From Priestia megaterium (GTDB lineage: Bacteria; Bacillota; Bacilli; Bacillales; Bacillaceae_H), in assembly GCA_008180335.1 (NCBI GenBank), contig VTEF01000002.1, positions 247,973 to 311,972 on the forward strand: a stretch of DNA of 64,000 nt, read 5' to 3'. The notes beneath the pieces were generated by a model, which did not search any database, was not told the origin of the DNA, and saw nothing but the letters and a program-made list of their open reading frames with translations. Made by a program: the position numbers and the translations under genes. Positions 8,565 through 16,745 of the stretch are shown here, in pieces. The first letter of the stretch is position 1, and every line of letters starts with the position of its first letter.

Positions 8565-9783
8565 AAAAGTAGCGGTTCTCGGACTAGACTATGTCGGCTT
8601 GCCACTTGCACTTTTGTTTGCTAAAAAGGGGTTTGAGGTTGTAGGGCTAGACATCGACCTTCATAAAATTGATTTGCTTAAAAAGGGAAAAAGTTATATT
8701 TCTGATGTTTCGGATGAAGTCATTCAAAACGAAAGCAAGTTGCTGCCGTTTGAGCTTTATAGCGGTGCTTCTGCTTTTAAACAGTGCGATTATGTAGTTG
8801 TAACGGTTCCTACACCGATTACAAAAGAACATGAACCAGACTTACAAGCGCTTATTCATGCTTCGGAATTTTTAAAGAGTGAAATAAGTAAAGGACAAAC
8901 AATCATTTATGAAAGCTCAACATATCCAGGAACATTAGAAGAAGTCATCTTGCCGATCTTAGAACAGTCCGGTCTTATTGCCGGCGCTGATTTTTATTTA
9001 GGATATTCGCCTGAACGAGTGGATCCAGCAAATGATACGTACAGCATTGACAAAATTCCAAAAGTCGTTAGCGGGCATACTGGTGCTTGCTTACAAAAAA
9101 TTAACGAATTTTACAAAGAAGTATTTCAGGAAATTGTACCTGTATCGTCACCAAAAGTAGCTGAAATGTGTAAGCTATTTGAGAACATCCAGCGCCTCGT
9201 AAATATTTCTTTAGTGAATGAAACAAATAGTTTATGTGAGCAATTGAACATTGACTTTTCAGAAGCGCTCCAAGCAGCTGCCACAAAGCCATTTGGGTTT
9301 ACACCTTATTACCCGGGCCCAGGAATTGGGGGACATTGTATTCCTGTTGATCCTCTTTATTTTGTCTGGAAATTAAAACAAAATGGATTAACGAGTGAAT
9401 TGATTGAAGCGGCTCATCAAATAAATGAGCAAATGACTAAAAAAGTTGTTGAACGAGCGAAACAAAGATTGGCAGCGAATGAAAAGAACATATTGATTAT
9501 TGGAGTTGCTTATAAAAAGGATGTGAATGATGTTCGAGAATCACCTGCTATTCCGATTTGCGAGACATTATTAGACGAAGGATACGAGGTTAATTACTAC
9601 GATCCACACGTTGAATCGATCTTGTTAAAAGGAAGAAAATTCGAATCAGTCGAACTGACGAAGGAGAAAATTGATGTGGCGGATGTTGTGCTCATTTTAA
9701 CCAACCATAGAAAAGTTGATTGGAAATTAGTAAAAGAAGCGAAGAAAATTGTTGATACACGCGGTGTATTAAATCAGTATTAA
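8554..9783 (+). CDS. UDP-N-acetylhexosamine 6-dehydrogenase (WbpA/WecC-type)
   Basis: NAD-dependent four-electron oxidation of a UDP-sugar to a UDP-uronic acid, a precursor for surface polysaccharide. Domains in order: Rossmann VAVLGLDYVGLPLA (residues 6-19), ESSTYPGT (120-127), YSPERVDPAN (151-160), central KPFGF...YPGPGIGGHCIPVDP with catalytic Cys262, and the C-terminal UDP-binding domain (GVAYKKDVNDVRESPA). The P-G-P-G-GGHCIP form is nearer to WbpA/WecC N-acetylhexosamine enzymes than to TuaD-type UDP-glucose dehydrogenases. Overlap with the upstream gene and a 21-bp gap to the next indicate one operon with the glycosyltransferases. Confidence 0.88.
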   Translation: MTAKKVAVLGLDYVGLPLALLFAKKGFEVVGLDIDLHKIDLLKKGKSYISDVSDEVIQNESKLLPFELYSGASAFKQCDYVVVTVPTPITKEHEPDLQALIHASEFLKSEISKGQTIIYESSTYPGTLEEVILPILEQSGLIAGADFYLGYSPERVDPANDTYSIDKIPKVVSGHTGACLQKINEFYKEVFQEIVPVSSPKVAEMCKLFENIQRLVNISLVNETNSLCEQLNIDFSEALQAAATKPFGFTPYYPGPGIGGHCIPVDPLYFVWKLKQNGLTSELIEAAHQINEQMTKKVVERAKQRLAANEKNILIIGVAYKKDVNDVRESPAIPICETLLDEGYEVNYYDPHVESILLKGRKFESVELTKEKIDVADVVLILTNHRKVDWKLVKEAKKIVDTRGVLNQY

Positions 9784-9804
9784 GCTGTCAAAGAGGTGAC
9801 GTGC

Positions 9805-11256
9805 ATGAAAAAAGTTTCCGTTATTATTATAGCGAGAAACGATGAGCTAACGCTGAAGCCTGTCATTCGAAGTGTGCGAACGTTAAATCCATTGGAAGTG
9901 ATTGTAATCGCTTGTGGTAGCACAGACGGATCAGTTGCAATTGCAAAAGAAGAACAATGCATCGTAAAAATTAATGGTAAGCAAAAAAGCTTACATGAGG
10001 CACGGATACAAGCTGCTTGTGTTTCTGAAGGAGATGTGCTGCTTTTTCTAGATGGTGATTATGTTATTTCGCATTCGGAATTAGAACGATTTATGCAGCC
10101 GCTTCTTTTTGGAAATTGCGATGTCGTCTTGAATAAATGGGATGAACGGTTTACTCATTTGTTTGGGAGACTTGAAGCGATGTGGAGTGCAGTTTTGCAT
10201 GATTTATTAAAGAAAAGTCATGCAACAAATGCCAATATAAGAGCACCTTATGCATTTACAAGAGAGGTATTGATAGAGCAAGAGAAAGCGAGTTTCTCTC
10301 ATCCCATTTATCTATTTAAGTCATTGCAGGAGAATGGATGGCGTATTAGTACGCACATGGAAGTTCATACCTTTGGGAGAGGAACGTTTAAGCCGTTCAG
10401 CCAACACAACGATGATCAGCAACTATCTTTAATATATGAAAAAATCATTCAAGAAATGGTGCGAGGAAAAAAAGAACCAATGGAAGAAAAATCGCTCTTA
10501 GATGAAATATTGGCAAGGAAAGAAACGTGGAATGTTGTAGAACATGGGTGGGGAAAGCTTTCTTCTTTTTATGATGGTAAGCAGCTTTCTATCGTTATTC
10601 CAGTTCAAAACGAAGAAAAGACGATTAAGGACGTTATTTCTGAAGCCCGTAAATTAGAACCGCTTGAAATTATCGTTATCATAAATGGTTCAAAAGATCG
10701 TTCTGAACAATATGCTCGTGAAATGGAAGTGCGAACGATTGTATTTGAACAATCATTAGGGCATGATGCTGGGCGTTCAATTGGAGCAGCAGAAGCAGCA
10801 GGAGACATTTTATTATTTATAGACGGAGATTTTGTTATTTCAGCCCATGATTTGTATCCGTTCGCAAAAGCCATCGCAAAGGGAGCTGATGTAGCACTTA
10901 ATAAAAGTGAAGATGAACAAAAGTTATCGCATATTGTGCAGGCATGGAAATATGTTTTAAATGCAATCAGCAATCGCATAGATTTGCAAATGAGTTCATT
11001 AACAGCAGTGCCTCATGCAATCAGTCAATCCTGTGTGAAGAAAATAGGATGCCAATCTTTAAGTGTGCCGCCAGTTGCACAAGTAAAAGCACTGCAGAAT
11101 CAATGCCAGATAGAAGCAGTTCATTATGTTGATGTAAATAAAAAGAATCGCTTTCGTTTAGAACACCTTGCATTGGATTGCTATGGCGCAACGGCCAGCC
11201 GGATTATTGAAAATCATATCCAGGCATTTTTACTCGCAAAAGATGAGCAAGAGTAA
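9805..11256 (+). CDS. Tandem double GT2 glycosyltransferase
   Basis: A 483-residue protein with two family-2 glycosyltransferase domains. Domain 1 spans residues about 1-190 (VSVIIIARNDELTL, FLDGDYVI at 81-88) and domain 2 about 259-483 (LSIVIPVQNEEKTI, LGHDAGRSIGAA, IDGDFVI at 339-345). Both keep the Asp motif that holds the nucleotide sugar and metal. No membrane segments are evident, so it should act at the inner membrane face or in the cytoplasm. The start is the ATG behind AGAGGTG; a GTG nine bases upstream is less likely. Last gene of the UDP-sugar dehydrogenase operon, so a uronic-acid-containing polymer or glycan is a reasonable but unproven product. Confidence 0.85.
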   Translation: MKKVSVIIIARNDELTLKPVIRSVRTLNPLEVIVIACGSTDGSVAIAKEEQCIVKINGKQKSLHEARIQAACVSEGDVLLFLDGDYVISHSELERFMQPLLFGNCDVVLNKWDERFTHLFGRLEAMWSAVLHDLLKKSHATNANIRAPYAFTREVLIEQEKASFSHPIYLFKSLQENGWRISTHMEVHTFGRGTFKPFSQHNDDQQLSLIYEKIIQEMVRGKKEPMEEKSLLDEILARKETWNVVEHGWGKLSSFYDGKQLSIVIPVQNEEKTIKDVISEARKLEPLEIIVIINGSKDRSEQYAREMEVRTIVFEQSLGHDAGRSIGAAEAAGDILLFIDGDFVISAHDLYPFAKAIAKGADVALNKSEDEQKLSHIVQAWKYVLNAISNRIDLQMSSLTAVPHAISQSCVKKIGCQSLSVPPVAQVKALQNQCQIEAVHYVDVNKKNRFRLEHLALDCYGATASRIIENHIQAFLLAKDEQE

Positions 11257-11280
11257 CCTTTTTTAGAAAGATATTTTGAA

Positions 11281-11313
11281 AGTCTTTACACATATTTATG
11301 TAAAGGCTTTTTT
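11281..11313 (+). terminator. Rho-independent terminator
   Basis: AGTCTTTACA pairs with TGTAAAGGCT (one wobble) then six T. It ends the glycosyltransferase operon. Confidence 0.85.
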
Positions 11314-11421
11314 CATCATTGTTACATAAATGTAATAAAAAAACTATTGAAATTACGACTTGTTGTAACTAGAATAGTTACATAGATGAAGTTGCAATTT
11401 AATATACTAGGAGGAAAAAAG

Positions 11422-11817
11422 ATGAGAGGATACGAGATTGGAACATTTTTATTACGCCTGATTTTAGGAATTACGTTTTTTGTACACGGTCTTAGCAAGT
11501 TCCAGGGCGGCATTGAAAATACAGTCGGCTTCTTTAGCAGTGTTGGGATTCCAGGGGTTATGGCTTATATTGTAGCTATTATCGAACTTGTAGGCGGAGC
11601 AGCAATGATTCTTGGGTTTGCGACACGTACAGTTGCTGTGTTGTTTGTTATCATTATGCTTGGTGCGATTTTTACAGTGAAAATCGGTTCAGGATTTATG
11701 GGCGGGTATGAGTTAGATGTTGTATTACTCGTAATTGCACTGCACCATGTATTTACTGGCAGCGGTGCATTTGCACTAGATCGCAGTTTAAAGAAAGACG
11801 AATACTATTCAGCGTAA
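11422..11817 (+). CDS. DoxX family membrane protein (CatD/YfiD-like)
   Basis: 131 residues, four membrane segments. The typical DoxX start FLLRLILGITFFVHGLSKFQGG and YIVAIIELVGGAAMILG are close to B. subtilis CatD (YfiD) and MhqP, which are linked to catechol/quinone and thiol-stress responses. Start ATG behind CTAGGAGG. No catechol dioxygenase lies beside it, so it is not in a catDE-type pair. Membership is confident; biochemical role is not established. Confidence 0.85.
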   Translation: MRGYEIGTFLLRLILGITFFVHGLSKFQGGIENTVGFFSSVGIPGVMAYIVAIIELVGGAAMILGFATRTVAVLFVIIMLGAIFTVKIGSGFMGGYELDVVLLVIALHHVFTGSGAFALDRSLKKDEYYSA

Positions 11818-11851
11818 TCGATTGCTGGCGCATAATTTAACATCATTTTTC

Positions 11852-11881
11852 AAAAGCACACTGCTAATCGTGTGCTTTTTT
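11852..11881 (+). terminator. Rho-independent terminator
   Basis: AAAAGCACAC pairs with GTGTGCTTTT and is followed by T residues. Confidence 0.85.
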
Positions 11882-11971
11882 GCAGTGCCAATGAAATAAA
11901 GGATTGCCAATAATTACCGATTCATTATATGATAAAGATATTAAAAATCGTTATCTTGCTTATATATAAAA

Positions 11972-11985
11972 TGTAAGCGCTTTAA
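11972..11985 (+). promoter_or_regulatory. Candidate CcpA (cre) site
   Basis: TGTAAGCGCTTTAA matches the cre consensus TGWAANCGNTNWCA at all but one defined position. It lies just upstream of the ribosome binding site of the next gene, where bound CcpA would block transcription. It suggests carbon catabolite repression but is a single-motif call. Confidence 0.45.
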
Positions 11986-12005
11986 AAATAGAGAGGTGAA
12001 TGGGG

Positions 12006-12515
12006 ATGAACGTATTTGTTGATGTAGAAAAGAAAAAGGATGTAGCAATTGTTCGAATCAACCAAGCGATGTTAAATCGTATGGATAGTGAGGCCATGTA
12101 CGAACTTCAAGAAGCGGTTACGAAATTGCAAGCTGATTCTTCTATACATTCACTCGTCTTTAGAGGAGAAATGTATAGAACAGATCGGTCTGCAAAAACG
12201 ATGTCAGGAATACGGGAAAAACTTGGTCAATTATACAATCCTGTTCATTCTGTTACTGCACGTGCAGTTTTCCAACAAGTTGCCTGTTCTTCAAAACGAA
12301 CAGTCGCTGTATTAAATAGCTTTACATTCGGCGGCGGCTACGAGCTAGCCCAAGCATGCGACGTACGAATTGCGCGTTCAAGTGTACAAATTAAACAGCC
12401 AACAGGTCAAATTATCAGTGCCCAGCAAGCAAAAGCAAACGGAAGCATTCAGCATATTATGGATGATCATGAAAGTTTGCCTTTGACTCTTGATCAATTA
12501 GAACAAGAAGCTTAG
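12006..12515 (+). CDS. Enoyl-CoA hydratase/isomerase-like (crotonase fold) protein, short
   Basis: 169 residues, shorter than the usual 250-270 of crotonases. Visible features are a DVAIVRINQAMLNRMDSEAMYEL start similar to crotonase strand/helix 1 and VAVLNSFTFGGGYELAQACDVRIA, which matches the crotonase oxyanion-hole segment (G-G-G-x-E-L-A-x-x-C-D-x-R-I-A). The C-terminal third that normally completes the active site and trimer is absent. Start chosen at the second ATG, behind AGAGGTG. A candidate cre site lies upstream. CoA-linked chemistry is possible but not assured in such a short form. Confidence 0.7.
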   Translation: MNVFVDVEKKKDVAIVRINQAMLNRMDSEAMYELQEAVTKLQADSSIHSLVFRGEMYRTDRSAKTMSGIREKLGQLYNPVHSVTARAVFQQVACSSKRTVAVLNSFTFGGGYELAQACDVRIARSSVQIKQPTGQIISAQQAKANGSIQHIMDDHESLPLTLDQLEQEA

Positions 12516-12757
12516 TAATAAAACGCTGTCGTTTATCGTTTTAAATTGAAAGCGTTTTTATTTTTCTGTTTTATATTTTTATAAGTAAATGGTATTGAAA
12601 ATTCTGTGAAAAGGAGTAAAATAGTAAAATACCATCAATTGACTAAAAGATATTCAAGCAGTCGATGGTTGCTTAAATAAACAGCGAGTAAAAACGAGTC
12701 GTCCACTGAAGAGGGATGAAAAGCGTATATTTTAAAAGTTGTAAAGGAGATGATTAT

Positions 12758-12886
12758 ATGCCAATCATTCTAAAGGATATTGTAGTCGGACTTTTCTCGG
12801 CGGCAGCAGCAGGTATATTTGCCATTCAAGGAATTGAAGTAGTTTCAGCTATTATGGATTTAGCAACCTTTTGGAAGCAGCAATAG
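12758..12886 (+). CDS. Small hydrophobic protein, unknown
   Basis: A 42-residue protein (MPIILKDIVVGLFSAAAAGI... ending ATFWKQQ) with a strong AAAGGAGATGATTAT leader. It is almost entirely apolar with one Lys-Asp near the start, so a membrane-associated or amphipathic peptide is likely. I do not recognise the family. A good terminator follows, so it appears to be a monocistronic small gene. Confidence 0.65.
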   Translation: MPIILKDIVVGLFSAAAAGIFAIQGIEVVSAIMDLATFWKQQ

Positions 12887-12911
12887 TCAACTTAATTGGA
12901 TAAATTAACTT

Positions 12912-12951
12912 AAAAAGCATAAAGTACCATATTGGCCACTTTATGCTTTTT
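12912..12951 (+). terminator. Rho-independent terminator
   Basis: AAAAAGCATAAAGT pairs perfectly with ACTTTATGCTTTTT around a 12-base loop. Confidence 0.9.
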
Positions 12952-13071
12952 CATTTATGTGTGATAAGAAGAGTGAAATTATCGCTTTTTCAACATAAAA
13001 GATCGAGTTATTGATAAACTGAAAATGTAATGAGGGGACGTAAAGACTTTAATAAACAAGGGAAACTAGGC

Positions 13072-13344
13072 ATGGAAACGATTTATGAAGATTTTCATTT
13101 ACATATCGGTTATTATGAAAGCGTATATGATTTAGAAGCCATTGCGTTTAAAAGAAAAGGAATACATATATGGGATATTTACTTTGAACCTAATCAATAT
13201 GACAAGGTGATTGCTGGAATTGAAAAGAAAGAGTACCTAAATCCCTTCGGATATAAAATTATGGCTGTTCCAGTACAAGAACTAACGTATAAAGATGGGG
13301 CTCAGCGATTTGAACAGTGGTTAAAAGAAAATGATTTAATTTGA
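13072..13344 (+). CDS. Hypothetical protein, small acidic, about 90 residues
   Basis: An 89-90-residue soluble protein rich in aromatic and charged residues (METIYEDFHLHIGYYESVYD...). No domain recognised. The start is uncertain: the ATG used here gives a natural beginning but only a weak AAGGGAAAC site precedes it, and an ATG 42 bases upstream is in frame without a ribosome binding site. It stands between two terminators or gaps, with no operon context. Confidence 0.55.
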   Translation: METIYEDFHLHIGYYESVYDLEAIAFKRKGIHIWDIYFEPNQYDKVIAGIEKKEYLNPFGYKIMAVPVQELTYKDGAQRFEQWLKENDLI

Positions 13345-13504
13345 TGTAACTTCCCTCATTCATTATATAGTAAAAAGCTCTAATGGCAGGCAAAGTTCAG
13401 GGAGGCATGCTATTGGAAGTCTGCATCGCTAGTAAAGCATTATAACAACCTTAGGTGATCCTAATGAATTTTTACAGTTGGCATCAATAAAGGGGGCATA
13501 CCGA

Positions 13505-13723
13505 GTGAATCAGGATCCAAAATTTACCCGAGAGCTGCAAGCGTTAAAGAACAGAGTGGCGCAGCTTGAAGCGGAAAATAAACGTGACAAAGGAACATAT
13601 GGACGAACTTTTTTAGAAGCGCTCATCTCGCTATTATTTGGACTGTTCATAGTAGGTCCCGTAATTGCAATTGCAGCAGGGGTGTTTGTGATTATTGCAT
13701 CGTGGCTAGGAATCAAGATGTGA
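13505..13723 (+). CDS. Small coiled-coil plus single-TM protein
   Basis: 72 residues starting at GTG behind AAGGGGGC. Residues about 8-32 are heptad-like and charged (LQALKNRVAQLEAENKR), then residues about 40-70 form one long membrane segment ending near the C-terminus. This makes it a tail-anchored protein with a cytoplasmic coiled coil. Family unknown. The longer frame reaching back to 13478 has no start signal. Confidence 0.65.
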   Translation: MNQDPKFTRELQALKNRVAQLEAENKRDKGTYGRTFLEALISLLFGLFIVGPVIAIAAGVFVIIASWLGIKM

Positions 13724-13912
13724 AGCATGAAATTTGATTTCTGTAGAAAAGAATAGGAATAGAATTTTACTACTATAAATAATAAAAAGGAGAAGAGCAA
13801 AGCAGCAAGCGGCTATTGATAAAAGGGCCCTTAACAATTGCAATGAATGTGTCTTTAATTTCTTTATAATGCAAATCATACATAAGCAGCTGATTAAAAA
13901 GGAGGAATTTTT

Positions 13913-14224
13913 ATGACCATCAATTATATAGAGGGAACAGAAAGAAGAAAGGGAAGTATATGCGGACTTATTTCTATTTTAATTCCTACTGTTACAGCTA
14001 TTTTTGTTCTAAACTTTTTATTAGCTGTCGTGCCGATTCCAAAGATGGAAGGGTTACCTCTTATTTTTCCAATCTTCTTGTGTCCGATCGGATTACTTTT
14101 CGCCTTTATTGGATACATACAGAACAAAGATGGACTCTCCCTATTAGGAATCATCCTTAATCTGATTTTGTTTTTATTTCCGATTGTCTATCACATCTTT
14201 GGCACATTGCTTTTTGGACCGTAA
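13913..14224 (+). CDS. Small membrane protein, three TM segments
   Basis: 103 residues behind AAAAAGGAGGAATTTTT. Three hydrophobic segments (about 16-40, 49-67, 74-95) with a basic N-terminus (TERRKGS). It resembles the DUF4190-like small membrane proteins of Bacillaceae in layout (two TMs with a short central loop), but I cannot fix the family. No operon partner. Confidence 0.7.
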   Translation: MTINYIEGTERRKGSICGLISILIPTVTAIFVLNFLLAVVPIPKMEGLPLIFPIFLCPIGLLFAFIGYIQNKDGLSLLGIILNLILFLFPIVYHIFGTLLFGP

Positions 14225-14415
14225 TTGAACAGGTAGTTTAAACGGAAGTAATTTTTATCAATGTAACTAGCCCGTAACGTAGAAGCTATAATAGACTTTG
14301 CATCTATCTTTCATGTGTGCATAGCCTTTTTATCTGCTATGTTATTTTATAAGAGTTATAAAAGTGAATTATGTTTCGGTTACAAACGTAAAGCGAAAAG
14401 AGGGGGAATCGATTG

Positions 14416-15156
14416 ATGGACCGCTTAGCGATTATTTCAGACATTCATGGAAATCTTCCTGCGTTAGAATCCGTATTAAGTGATATAAAAGAAAGAGGAA
14501 TCGATCGAATTATTTGCTTAGGAGATTTAGTCGGAAAAGGTCCGCACTCAAGAGAAGCAATTGAGTTAATTCGTCAATCTTGTGAAACAGTTGTCATGGG
14601 AAACTGGGATGATTTTATTACCAAGCCGACGGAGTTTGAAGCATTAAAATGGCATCAAGCACAATTAACAGATGAACATAACCATTACCTCCAAGACCTT
14701 CCGTTTTCTGTAGAGTTTATGATGAGCGGAAAGCTAGTACGAGCTTTTCATGCTTCTCCAAGAAGTTTATATGAACGAATTCAGCCTTGGGATGCAATGG
14801 AGAAACGTTTAAGCATGTTTGATAATTCCATGCAAACTGAAAACAGTAAAGGAAAGCGGCAGCCAGATGTGGTTTGCTATGGAGATGTGCATAATGCATA
14901 CGTTCAAAATTTTGCAGGTAAAACGTTGTGCAATGTAGGAAGTGTTGGCAACCCGCTTGAGATTACACAAGCTTCTTATGCGATTTTGGAAGGGAAATAT
15001 GACAGTGAGGAAGCAGCAAGTTTTTCAATTCAGCTTGTGCGCGTTCCTTATGATATCGACTTAGCAATTCGATTAGCACAAGAACTTGAAATGCCGGATC
15101 TTGACCCGTATATTCAGGAGCTAACGACAGCGAGATATCGAGGCCTTAAAGTATAA
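14416..15156 (+). CDS. Metallophosphoesterase (calcineurin-like, YfcE/DUF2437-type fold)
   Basis: 246-residue cytoplasmic phosphoesterase with a two-metal site. Motifs in order: SDIHGN (residues 8-13, Asp9 and His11), CLGDLVGKGP (Asp37), MGNWDD (Asn ligand), FHASP and YGDVHNAY (metal His). This is the standard set for small bacterial calcineurin-like enzymes; the substrate cannot be deduced. Start ATG behind GAGGGGGAA; an in-frame TTG lies directly before it. Single gene with its own terminator. Confidence 0.88.
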   Translation: MDRLAIISDIHGNLPALESVLSDIKERGIDRIICLGDLVGKGPHSREAIELIRQSCETVVMGNWDDFITKPTEFEALKWHQAQLTDEHNHYLQDLPFSVEFMMSGKLVRAFHASPRSLYERIQPWDAMEKRLSMFDNSMQTENSKGKRQPDVVCYGDVHNAYVQNFAGKTLCNVGSVGNPLEITQASYAILEGKYDSEEAASFSIQLVRVPYDIDLAIRLAQELEMPDLDPYIQELTTARYRGLKV

Positions 15157-15171
15157 GAGTGGAGTAAACAC

Positions 15172-15210
15172 AAAAAGCGAAATCCTTTTCAAGTACGGAT
15201 TTCGCTTTTT
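15172..15210 (+). terminator. Rho-independent terminator
   Basis: AAAAAGCGAAATCC pairs with GGATTTCGCTTTTT around an 11-base loop. Confidence 0.9.
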
Positions 15211-15248
15211 ATGTTTGCTATCAGCAATTCCTAAATGGACAATAGCCC

Positions 15249-15641
15249 TTATTGTGTCTCGTCTTCTTCGGTGTTAAACCATAAGGGATCATTATCATCG
15301 ACATCACCATTATAGTTAATCAGTATTTCTTCTCCTGCTTTTATATCTGTGTAAGCATAGAAGTCAAATGTGTGGTTTTCAAAATTAATTTCATAAGTAG
15401 CGTTAGGTGTATAGGAATGATTAAACAGCATACCATATCCTAACAGAATTGCGCTGTGATTTATCCCATATTCAAATGCATAATCTCCTAAAAGCGTTTG
15501 CTGGATGAAAACATGCTCTTCATTAGGATAAGGAATTACTGGTGCTTGATGTATAGGTTCACCTTTTGCTATATCACGTGTTGCGAATACGCCTCGATTT
15601 AATTCCCCATTGCTAAGCTTAGAATTTTTTACTTCAATCAT
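15249..15641 (-). CDS. SET domain protein (putative lysine methyltransferase)
   Basis: 130 residues, the size of a minimal SET domain. It has the opening RGVFATRDIAKGEPI, the cofactor/active-site knot motif LFNHSYTPNATY (NHS...PN) and the closing AGEEILINYNGD. These are the regular SET motifs that bind S-adenosylmethionine and hold the target lysine. There is no post-SET cysteine cluster and no partner gene. Ribosome binding site CTAGGTGAC is moderate. Bacterial SET proteins of this size have no settled target. Confidence 0.85.
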   Translation of the reverse strand: MIEVKNSKLSNGELNRGVFATRDIAKGEPIHQAPVIPYPNEEHVFIQQTLLGDYAFEYGINHSAILLGYGMLFNHSYTPNATYEINFENHTFDFYAYTDIKAGEEILINYNGDVDDNDPLWFNTEEDETQ

Positions 15642-15803
15642 TTTGTCACCTAGTTATTCTTTCTGTGTAATTTACTTCCTTCTTGAGTTTGCCAGTTTAT
15701 GAGAGCAAAAGCAACCATTTTAGCTCAAAAATTAAAATTGTAAGGTAAAAGTAAAAGGAAAGATTGACGAATTCGAATGGCTGTAAAACTGAAAAGTCTT
15801 ACT

Positions 15804-15839
15804 AAAAAATCTGTAGAGATTAGCATCCCTACAGATTTT
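15804..15839 (-). terminator. Rho-independent terminator of ytxH-like gene
   Basis: Read on the minus strand, AAAATCTGTAG pairs with CTACAGATTTT and is followed by a T run. Confidence 0.85.
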
Positions 15840-15841
15840 CA

Positions 15842-16321
15842 TTATTTATTAACTTCTTCCATTGACTGTTCTAATTCATTGACCTCAGTTTCAATGATTT
15901 CAAGTTCTTGCTGCACTTGATTTTCTGCTGCTAATGCCGGTTCTTCATTTGCCGTTTCTTCTACAAGTTCTTCAGCTGGCTCTGCACAAGCAGCTGCTTC
16001 AAGTTCTTGTTTTGCCGGACGTAGCGATTTTACTTTGTTGACGACTTGAGTAGACTGTTCAGATACGACTTGAGACAAGCGAGCTGTACGCTGTTTCAAA
16101 TCTTGTCCTTTCGCATACACAGTCTCTTTCACTTGGCCCGTTTTTAATAATGCTTGATTTGCCTGATCTTGAATGGATGCACGCAGTTCTTTACCTGACT
16201 TTGGTGCTACGAGTAAAGCTGTTGCAACACCAACTACGCTTCCGACGAGGGTGCCTACTAATAATTCCTTGTTACCTTTGCTTTCTTTAACTGCTGTTTG
16301 TTTTACATTTTCTTCTTTCAT
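15842..16321 (-). CDS. YtxH domain protein
   Basis: 159 residues. The N-terminal part is LLVGTLVGSVVGVATALLVAPKSGKELR (about residues 20-47), the glycine-rich membrane segment plus APKSGKELR motif that defines YtxH/general-stress proteins. A middle basic helical part (residues about 50-100) is followed by an acidic, Glu/Ala-rich tail, likely extended or coiled. Strong AAAGGAGG site. In B. subtilis ytxH is a SigB-type stress gene; I did not find a clear SigB promoter here. Attachment to the membrane by the N-terminal segment is expected. Confidence 0.85.
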   Translation of the reverse strand: MKEENVKQTAVKESKGNKELLVGTLVGSVVGVATALLVAPKSGKELRASIQDQANQALLKTGQVKETVYAKGQDLKQRTARLSQVVSEQSTQVVNKVKSLRPAKQELEAAACAEPAEELVEETANEEPALAAENQVQQELEIIETEVNELEQSMEEVNK

Positions 16322-16745
16322 GACATATACCTCCTTTTATAATATGTAATCATATGAAGGAACAACCATTTTGTTGAATACTCCCTGTAAAACGCATTGC
16401 TTTCGCTAAAATAATCTGCAAGTTGCCGTCGGATGCTCGTACAGGCTGGTGAATTTTGATTGTATATAATATTCAACCATCTCGGTCAGAACCCTTTTTT
16501 TCGTAAAGAAAAACACGAAAAAAATTATCTTTAAAATCCGACACAAGAAAACGACAGCATTCGTTTTGCATTTTAGGGTATTTTGCTTGAACGTTATATT
16601 CTTGTCACAAAAAAATTAGTGTTTTGACAAGAAAGGTTTCTAGAAGGAGAATTTCCTTATATAATATGTTACAGAAATAATCTAGGTCTTAAGTATTTGT
16701 TGAAAGTCAAGGAAGACGAAATCGAAACTAGGAGGGGAGAACAGC
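16322..16745. other. Divergent intergenic region, no gene
   Basis: Lies between the ytxH-like gene (leftward) and yugO (rightward). A TATAAT at about 16661 and a TTGACA at about 16624 are too far apart to be one promoter. I saw no riboswitch-like structure or small ORF with a good ribosome binding site. Confidence 0.4.
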
